64,000 nt of DNA, taken from assembly GCA_034440575.1 (NCBI GenBank), contig JAOTOL010000875.1, forward strand, positions 1 to 64,000, in the 5' to 3' direction. This DNA is from Imbricaverruca yamaguchii (lineage: Eukaryota; Arthropoda; Thecostraca; Neoverrucidae). Position 1 is the stretch's first letter, and every line of letters starts with the position of its first letter. Both the position numbers and the translations under genes were made by a program. The notes beneath the pieces are model-generated. The model searched no databases, was not told where the DNA came from, and saw only the letters and a list, made by a program, of their open reading frames with translations. Below are positions 35,581-64,000 of the stretch, piece by piece.

Positions 35581-36357
35581 TGTTACGGATCTCAGTGACC
35601 TTGTTACGGATCTCACTCAGTGATCTCAGTCACTGACAGTGACAGACAGTCGAGCAATGTGCTGTGCCCACGTCTAGTTTTTGAGTGACCTCATCAGAGC
35701 TCAACTCCGACACCACAGTATGACGCGGCTCGTTACCGGTGACCAGCTCGAGCTGGTCTCGTGCATCATTTTTGTATTCGTGTCATTTTCCAGAATTCTT
35801 GGGAAGGAAGGGTTCCTGGAGCAGCACAGAAGAACCCGGTTTTATGAGAAGCCCACACAGGTCAGTACTAACTATTAACCTTGCGACTGGGAAAGTGTGT
35901 AGTCGACAACCATCAACAATCTTATCGACCCAGGGGTCGATTGAAGGCACTAAGAAGTTTTCAGCATGGGATCGTGACGCCGAAGAAATCATGACATGCA
36001 TATATTCAATAACATGCATGTCATGATTCGTGTTCCTGGTTGCTGTTGATGGCTATGATATGGTTAATCAAAATCACATCCACCTGGAGTGTCGTGAAGC
36101 TGGTCGTCCTAAAAATGTATATGACTACGAGCCCTAAATAGTGGTCTCGAACATGTCACGGTTTTTCTTCAGTCTCGCTAGGATGGACGTAGTTAAGCAA
36201 GTTATCGATATATTGTATGTTCAGCCCAATCGTTCAATGTCATGCAGTTTATATTTGTCCCTTTATAATAAAAAATGTCGCACAATATATATATTATATT
36301 TATGCGTAAACCACGCGTCGAATATCGCCAACCACTCTCCGGCATTTACGTCCCCAG
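35581..36357. other. No recognised gene
   Basis: Decayed sequence upstream of the Gypsy integrase end, then AT-rich spacer. A short tandem GTTACGGATCTCAGTGACC occurs at 35580-35640. Confidence 0.35.
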
Positions 36358-36474
36358 TTCCGCCGAAGGATCAATTTTGAGAAGTGCAAGGCGATATACC
36401 AGGAGGACATGGACCGGAAGCTCGAGTTCCTCATGCGGAAGAACCGCGTGATGCCGTGGATTGGCTGTGAATGA
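36358..36474 (+). CDS. Candidate terminal exon of an unknown plus-strand gene
   Basis: A pyrimidine-bearing acceptor (CTCCGGCATTTACGTCCCCAG) is followed at 36358 by 38 open codons, FRRRINFEKCKAIYQEDMDR then KLEFLMRKNRVMPWIGCE, and a TGA at 36472. The composition (charged helix, GC-rich third positions as in the OTULIN exons) looks like real coding sequence rather than transposon debris. I do not recognise the family, and no upstream exon could be identified within the window. If real, the gene ends tail-to-tail with the OTULIN-like gene, 0.9 kb away. Confidence 0.4.
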   Translation, partial: FRRRINFEKCKAIYQEDMDRKLEFLMRKNRVMPWIGCE

Positions 36475-37161
36475 ACGTCGGCCGTGTGGATCGCAGTTAT
36501 ATATTTGTCTTGATATGATGCAGCCAGGCTGATCTGAACCATCGTGTTGATGCTCGTGTTGGTTCATATCTATGCAGTGTGTGCATGTGTGTCAAACTGC
36601 AACAGGACGAAAACACGAAATGAAAACAATCGCCTCTATTCATCTAACCCGTCGAATGGTTACACATTAGCAGTGTATAACAACGCAGCTTCACATATAG
36701 ATTGCATGTACTCGAACACCGGCAGTGACTCAACAGAACTTCTTCACGTAAGTTATATGAGCTGCACAGACAACCGGGAGCTCAACTAATACGCAGCCGT
36801 TGTCAGCAAGTCCTGTTTCTGCGCGCTTAACACAAGTTTAAACGATTCATTGTAAACATTGTGCAAATGCGCCAACACGCTAAGAAAAACAAGGCACCGA
36901 ATGTAAATCGTGGTCTACAGCTCCTGACAAACATAAGCGGTGCAATGCGTCAGGTACCTAGCAATGTCAACACCTGTCGTACAACACAACTTCCAACACG
37001 TCATTGCTAGGGATCACAAAGCATGGGTCACGCAACGGACACAAGAGACAACTCGCGCCGGATCACCGGTCACCGTCGGGGGATGGACACTTAGCGGATG
37101 GCCGAGGCCACCCTGTGTCGGAGCCGACAGGCACTGGGTCGACAGTCCCCCCCCCAAAATT

Positions 37162-37321
37162 CACGGCGTCTGCACACCGGGAGAGCCGTCTGTCGCAGCG
37201 GCGCCGCTCGCACTGGAGGTGTACTGGTGTGGGAACTCCGAGGTTCACGGTGTCTGCACACCAGAAGAGCGGTCTACTGCAGTGTACGGTCTACACCAGC
37301 GCACTGGAGGTGTGCTGGTGC
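37162..37321. repeat. ~80-bp tandem duplication just downstream of the OTULIN stop
   Basis: TTCACGGYGTCTGCACACC, then GAGCSGTCTRYYGCAG, then GCACTGGAGGTGTRCTGGTG occur twice (37160-37233 and 37244-37321). They lie in the presumed 3' UTR of the minus-strand gene, ending 34 bp from the stop codon. Confidence 0.7.
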
Positions 37322-37354
37322 CGTCCGTGCACGCTATGGTGTTTGAGCGAGACA

Positions 37355-59249
<21,895 letters not shown>

Positions 59250-59794
59250 TGGCCGCGCCGCTGTCGACTGAGCCACCGACGGCCGGCCGGCGCCGCCCCA
59301 GAATTTGGCCGCCGGCCAGCCGTCTCTGTTTGGGGCACGCAGTGCCGGCCGGCCGCACAGACTCCGGACATTGATCGCGGCATCTGTGTGTGCAGTGCGG
59401 GGCAACCACCGCGGCACCAGGGTGCCGCCGTACAACGGAACACGTGCTCAACCCAGAATGCCCGGAGATATCCCGCTCCACTGGACAGGTCAAACCAACT
59501 ATCGGTGCGGAGCTATGGTGTATGTTTGCAGCACGCGTCTGCTTCGGGGGAGGGGGCGCAGCGATAGTCTTCCACATGGTAACGGTCGGTAACAGGTCAG
59601 CCATTGGTCTGATACAGCCCCCCCCCACCCCACTCATCACGTCCGTGGCCAACAGGGTTGGACACATGGCCCTCTCCTGGATGCTTATCATATCCGGAAA
59701 ATGAACCGCTCTTTTTTGCCAAAACATTGAATGGAGCAAAACGACTGCAAACATATTGCTATTTGATATACATGCTCGAAACTGACTGGCTGGT

Positions 59795-59880
59795 TGGTTG
59801 GTTGGTTATTAGGGTCTAAAGGGCGCATGGACTGCAATGGTCACACAGCGATCAGATGTCACTGCGATACTCCTGAGGGA
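59795..59880 (+). repeat. Type-B dispersed repeat end
   Basis: (GGTT)n and TTATTAGGGTCTAAAGGG, then GCGCATGGACTGC, matching 15471-15515 (plus) and 33988-34195 (minus). Confidence 0.5.
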
Positions 59881-61076
59881 CGAGCCCGAAACTGATTGAG
59901 GAGGTATGCAACAACAACAAAAACGAGCACAAGATTATCCTCTCCGAATTTAGATTCTTCTAAAACGTTCTCTCCAAATCCAGGATTCAAACACAGACGT
60001 GAAGCCCTGCGCTGGTGCTTCACTTAATTTTTGACACCGTAAACAAGAGCCACGGCATGGGAAGACCACACCAGGTCTGTTCGCTGTTCGAAAAATGGTC
60101 GAAAGTTGGGTTTCTCCAAGCAATTGCACACCACAAATAAAAAACTTATTGTGATGCCACATGAAGAGCACTTTGGATGTGTGCGCACTCACATATGCGC
60201 TTGCTTGCACACTAGCAATTCATGTTTGCACATCATCATCCAATGGATATATTTCGGGCAGAGGTTAGAGCAGCATGCCTTGTCCTTGCGGACATGCTGC
60301 CCACACCCGTGCCATGTGGTGTACACGGGTGGGTTTGCTGCCCGCACCCGTGCCATATGGTGGCTTCTGGCTGCCACTTGGATACACGTTTGGTACTCTT
60401 GTCTAGCAATATTGAGTAATTGGCACAAAATCCTAGTGACGTCATTAAAAGTAATGCACATTTTCTACCTCATGTGATGGTCATGAGCTACAAGGACATT
60501 CCCAGACCTGCCAGGAGCTGCGCAAATATAGCAGCACGACTGGAAGGCCGGCCTGCCAGCAGACACAACGGAAGCTGAACTCTGAGCCGCTCCGATTGCG
60601 CTCATAATAATACCGAATATGTTTCCGCATGATCGCGGAGTGCGCTATGGCTTTGTACATGTGAAATTATATACGACCACATCATGTGCACGTTTTTCTG
60701 CAATCCATAAAAATGTTCCGAACATAACAATTCAATATAAAAAAGATGGCCAACAAAATACAGGAGGCCCTGGGGGACTGGCAAATCCAGGCATCAATAT
60801 TCGCCATCACCCGTCCCACCGTACAGCACCAAGCAGTAGTAGCGATTTTCAGCCGTCGGAAAATTTCAGGCCGTGCTTTTGCACCACCTTGTGGTTTCTA
60901 GGCGTTGCTTTTCAATAGGCACTCATGTTCAATCTATAAAAGTTGGTGGTTCTCAGCCACACTGTGAGCTCTCCATCCACCAAGGCGCCTAGACCGCGCA
61001 CGACCGCTACCCTCTCGAAGCGCCTGTCGGGTACGGCGTAGCAGGTACGGCCTGGCAGAGGCGAGCGGAGGAACAA
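59881..61076. other. Upstream flank, no gene seen
   Basis: Contains two near copies of CCGCACCCGTGCCAT-type sequence (60300-60360), with a CACCCGTG/CACGGGTG hairpin. No coding support. Confidence 0.4.
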
Positions 61077-61239
61077 CAACTTGGGCTATCTTACGGCGCT
61101 ACAACTTGGGTTATCTACTGGCAGGCCACATGGCTACGCCAAACTTAGGATTTGTCACGATTGGTGGCGAGTGGACTCGATAATCTTACCAGGTGCGGGA
61201 TTCGAACCCGCGATCCTGCCAACCGAGCTATCGCGGCCC
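61077..61239 (-). mobile_element. tRNA-derived SINE, copy 4 (third head type)
   Basis: Head GGGCCGCGATAGCTCGGTTG with A box, B box GGGTTCGAATCCC, and part of the anticodon arm deleted. The diverged body (GGCGTAGCCATGTGGCCTGC) and tail (CCGTAAGATAGCCCAAG) follow. Target duplication not recognised. Confidence 0.65.
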
Positions 61240-61257
61240 GTGTAGCTCCCTACATTC

Positions 61258-61600
61258 CTTAGCGTTCAGCTTCAGTTCCCAGTGAGCTAACCAATGGCAA
61301 AGTCGGTCCAGGTTGATCCGCAGTGCTCTCACATCTGCCTGGGTGTCCACCGTCTCATAAACCTTGACTTCCTTCGCGGACATGATAACCTAATATGAAC
61401 TATAGCAGGCAAGTCGTTGACAAAACAGACAAACAGCCAAGGAGAGAGCAAACTACCCTCAGGGCACTCAGACATGCACGCGCGCTGAACACTGACCATT
61501 CAAAACCAGCCGCTGCCGGCTCCCAGACAGACACGCTTCTAGTCAAGATAGAGCCGCACCTGAAACACGATAGGCAGACTTGAGTTTGTGAATCAGTAAT
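61258..61600 (-). pseudogene. Non-LTR reverse-transcriptase relic
   Basis: The minus strand reads GSLLSPWLFVCFVNDLPAI, then after a shift MSAKEVKVYETVDTQADV and LDRLCHWLAHWELKLNAKE. This is the RT palm pattern (PQGS.LGP..F..FVNDLP; ..FADD.K.Y; W...W.L.LN..K) with FADD decayed to MSAKE, so it is inactive. Family differs from the CR1 copies. Confidence 0.6.
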
Positions 61601-61818
61601 ATATGGCTAACACTGACCGGACTGTAGCATGTGTAGACGGCATTCGTCTGACAGCCAGCAGCGGGGTTCCCCAGCGATCATAAGCCTTGAACAGCGAATC
61701 ATCACTGCATGTGTGGTTTGATTAGCACGGCTCAAAGGTTTATACCAACAAACTGAACGCGTGACAATTGGCTAGCACCAAAATGGTAGAGGCACTGACC
61801 CAACAAGCATTCGGTTTC

Positions 61819-61979
61819 GGTTGGCTATTGGGCTTTACGACACGTCGAATGTTGAGTCATCTAGCGTCGCCAATCTCTCGCGCCGATTGGCTGCGGGAGA
61901 AGAATAGCGACAGGTGAGACTCGAACGCACAACCTTTCGATTGTGAGACGGGCAGCTTACCCCCAGACTACTCGTCCCC
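61819..61979 (-). mobile_element. tRNA-derived SINE, copy 5
   Basis: Same head type as copy 2 (ACGAGTAGTCTGGGGGTAAG; B box GTTCGAGTCTC), body GGCGACGCTAGATGACTC. Perfect 13-bp duplication AGCATTCGGTTTC (61806-61818 and 61980-61992). Confidence 0.9.
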
Positions 61980-62396
61980 AGCATTCGGTTTCATAACGAA
62001 CGAAATGGTGCGTTTGTGAACCACAATCCCAGATGTTGCCTGCGACAATTGCACGTCATGGCACCATCACTAGTGTTAATAATTTACAGAAATATGCAGC
62101 ATCGTCCTCCACAGCCACGCGCATTCAGGTCATTGTGTGCATTGCCAGACCATATCTCTGTTCCAGGTCGGAACATCTGATACATATTTTCTCGAGACCA
62201 CTCGATCACATTCCTCACTCGATTCCTTCCCACCAACCCTGATGCCATGTCTATACACCATGCAGTGGCAGTTCTTCGCAAGATCTCGCATACACGCAGG
62301 AGTCACCTGCACAAACTGAATCGTAGGTCTTGTATTCCGTATAGGTTCTAGTCGCTAATGTTGTAGCATTCCGCATCACCTTACGAGTTCGACTTG

Positions 62397-62600
62397 GATG
62401 CCTTACCACCCATCAGCTACACCAGCATTACTCTTCCCACGAGTGTCATACCACCCATCAGTTACATCAACGTTGATCTTCCCACAAGCCCAGCTGGAAT
62501 GCCCTACCACCCATCAGCGACACCAATATTACTCTCCCCTCCGAGTCCAGCTGAGATGCCATACCACCCATCAGTGACATCAGCATTTTTGCTCCCGAAC
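62397..62600 (+). repeat. ~50-57 bp minisatellite, 4 units
   Basis: TACCACCCATCAG recurs at about 62403, 62450, 62505 and 62562, with CACCAGCATTACTCT-like and GAGTCCAGCTG phrases. Open across on plus but low-complexity; no gene claimed. Confidence 0.8.
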
Positions 62601-63550
62601 CAACTCGACTAGCATGAGGAGCCACAGAATATCGCCTTTCACTGCTTGTCCTCTGATATTCGTCTACACACTGGCCATTAATGACGCTCATCGGGCGCTT
62701 TCGTGCGCAAGCAAAAGCCGGCCATTACCCTTCTACTATGGCATTACTTGGCATTAAGGCGTTCTTCCTGTGGCGTTTCTGGTTTTTTTTTGTTGCGCTT
62801 TAGGCAACACTTTGGCATTTTACCCACATCGTACTTCCCCAGGAGTTTCTGTCTTAGTTGTATCGTCCCAGTTCAGGTGACGTTTTACTGGCAACTAACT
62901 CCCTTGAGAGCGCTTGTGTCTTCGATTGATTGGTATTCTGAATGTGATTTGCAGTGTAGCTATAATCAAGTGACGTTCTATAACACTTCTATCATCGCTA
63001 TGGACGAAGTGACATTTGAACTTTTCAGATAACCCATCTGTAAATGCCACGCGACTGTTCCCATGAACTCATGCATGTGTGGGACATGTGTGGGACATGC
63101 ATGTACTCATCCTTCGCTTTGAGAGCGTATCTAGCCGCCCTTCTAGGAAAAAATACAGGAGGGCGCCAAATTAGCCAACCCTCTTCCTTCGATGTGGCTT
63201 GTAACATCGGAGGTCGCGCTTAGGTTATGCAACCTTTCGTCATCCAGGGATGTCACTTGCTATTTTCCCCATTGTACAGGAACCTTAAGCTTGCGAGACA
63301 GAAGAATTCCGCATGATCGTGAAGGAAATAAAAGGAAACTAAATAACCGGGACGCCGGGGACGAGAGTAAAGTTGCGGAACAACATCAATGAATGGAGCA
63401 TCTAGAGATGGAGCAAAGAACGAATGGAAGAAAAGAAAATAGAGAGAAAGAGAATGGACAAAGGAATTCAGAAACATAAAATTGTTCATATTCGGCGGAT
63501 AGACGAAACATCATTTTCACATTCGCCATTTCCCCTGGCGTCGGGACCAT
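62601..63550. other. No gene seen
   Basis: A 109-codon plus-strand frame (62703-63032) shows no recognisable motif. The rest is spacer with an A/G-rich stretch at 63390-63480. Confidence 0.35.
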
Positions 63551-63563
63551 TGTGATACAGTAG

Positions 63564-63725
63564 TTGGTTGGTTATTGGTTTTACGACACATCGACCGTTG
63601 AGTCATGTAGCGTCGCTAATCTCTCACGCCGATTGATCGCGGGCGAAGAGTAGCGGCAGGTGAGACTCCAACTCACAACCCTTCGATTGTGAGACGAGCG
63701 ACTTACCCCTAGGTTAATCGTCCCC
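63564..63725 (-). mobile_element. tRNA-derived SINE, copy 6
   Basis: Same subfamily as copies 2 and 5 (body GGCGACGCTACATGACTC on minus, GTTGTGAGTTGGAGTCTC as decayed B box). Flanks TGTGATACAGTAG (63551-63563) and TGTGATTCAGTAG (63726-63738). Confidence 0.87.
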
Positions 63726-63790
63726 TGTGATTCAGTAGTACCACCATCCAAACCGCGTGAGCATCCGCCTCTCCACCTGACACAGCCTTC

Positions 63791-63850
63791 AGCTGGTTAT
63801 TGGTCCAACGACACGTCAGGCTGCTTTTGTCAGATGGAGCCGCCAGACGT
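63791..63850 (-). repeat. Possible diverged SINE 3' end
   Basis: GGTTATTGGTCCAACGACAC followed by a decayed GGCG-type body resembles the 3' part of copy 6. Short and uncertain. Confidence 0.3.
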
Positions 63851-64000
63851 CAATCGAAACTTAAGACTGGGCGAGGAACCGTGCCCCGCCCGCCTCACCT
63901 GGGCGGAGAGTATTTCCGGTATGGTCTCCACCGGAGGCCAGACTGGAAGTGCTCCACGCTAACTCAACAGAGTGAAATTGTCACATGTCAAGGGGCCTGA

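Overview
This window is animal nuclear DNA. It holds interrupted genes with GT-AG introns, non-LTR retrotransposons, tRNA-derived SINEs with target-site duplications, long TA and GT microsatellites, and GC-rich minisatellites. The I/Jockey-like elements (CCHC gag, AP endonuclease, RT and RNase H) and short TTAGG runs lean towards an arthropod. An amphioxus-like invertebrate cannot be excluded, and the species cannot be read from the sequence.

The one clear host gene lies on the minus strand across about 22 kb (59249 down to 37355). It is an OTULIN-family linear-ubiquitin deubiquitinase. Seven exons join in consistent phase to give 562 codons. Exon 4 carries the catalytic-cysteine block (RGDNYCAVRAALYQ) and exon 7 the catalytic histidine/asparagine block (EDDRHYN). 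The N-terminal exon is long and hydrophobic, with its own in-frame repeat. A candidate terminal exon of an unknown plus-strand gene ends at 36474, tail-to-tail with it.

The most unusual feature is how minisatellites sit in this gene. Three arrays lie flush against splice sites. The 23-bp array in intron 1 and the 28/32-bp array in intron 6 are built from copies of the exon-intron junction itself, so every unit carries a copy of the 5' splice site. The 35-bp array in intron 2 (about 88 units) runs up to the exon 3 acceptor. A fourth array (18 bp) lies free in intron 1. The 10.2-kb last intron also holds a decayed full-length I/Jockey-like element, a 570-bp GT tract, and a second RNase H-bearing element in the opposite orientation.

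The left 37 kb is mostly transposon debris. From left to right it holds: the 5' part of a CR1 element with coiled-coil and SGNH-esterase ORF1 plus endonuclease (1-2040); a diverged 0.95-kb tandem duplication with CR1 relics; a zinc-finger relic; nested MITEs; a nucleosome-length (~177 bp) satellite; degenerate GC-rich repeats; a ZSWIM3-like relic lacking its transposase core; a 1.2-kb fold-back element with a SINE inside; a CR1 nested in an older CR1; a two-copy 0.37-kb repeat; a CR1 broken by an inverted CR1 3' end; and the 3' end of a Ty3/Gypsy element. The right 4.7 kb is upstream of the gene and holds SINEs, an RT relic and a 57-bp minisatellite.

Seven SINE copies share one central body (GGCGACGCTA...GTCGTAAAA...CCCAA). 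Their tRNA-like heads differ. Six have recognisable 11-14 bp target-site duplications, so they are not functional tRNA genes. Coordinates of decayed repeats are approximate, usually to within 10-30 bp. Exon boundaries of the OTULIN gene are given to the base.
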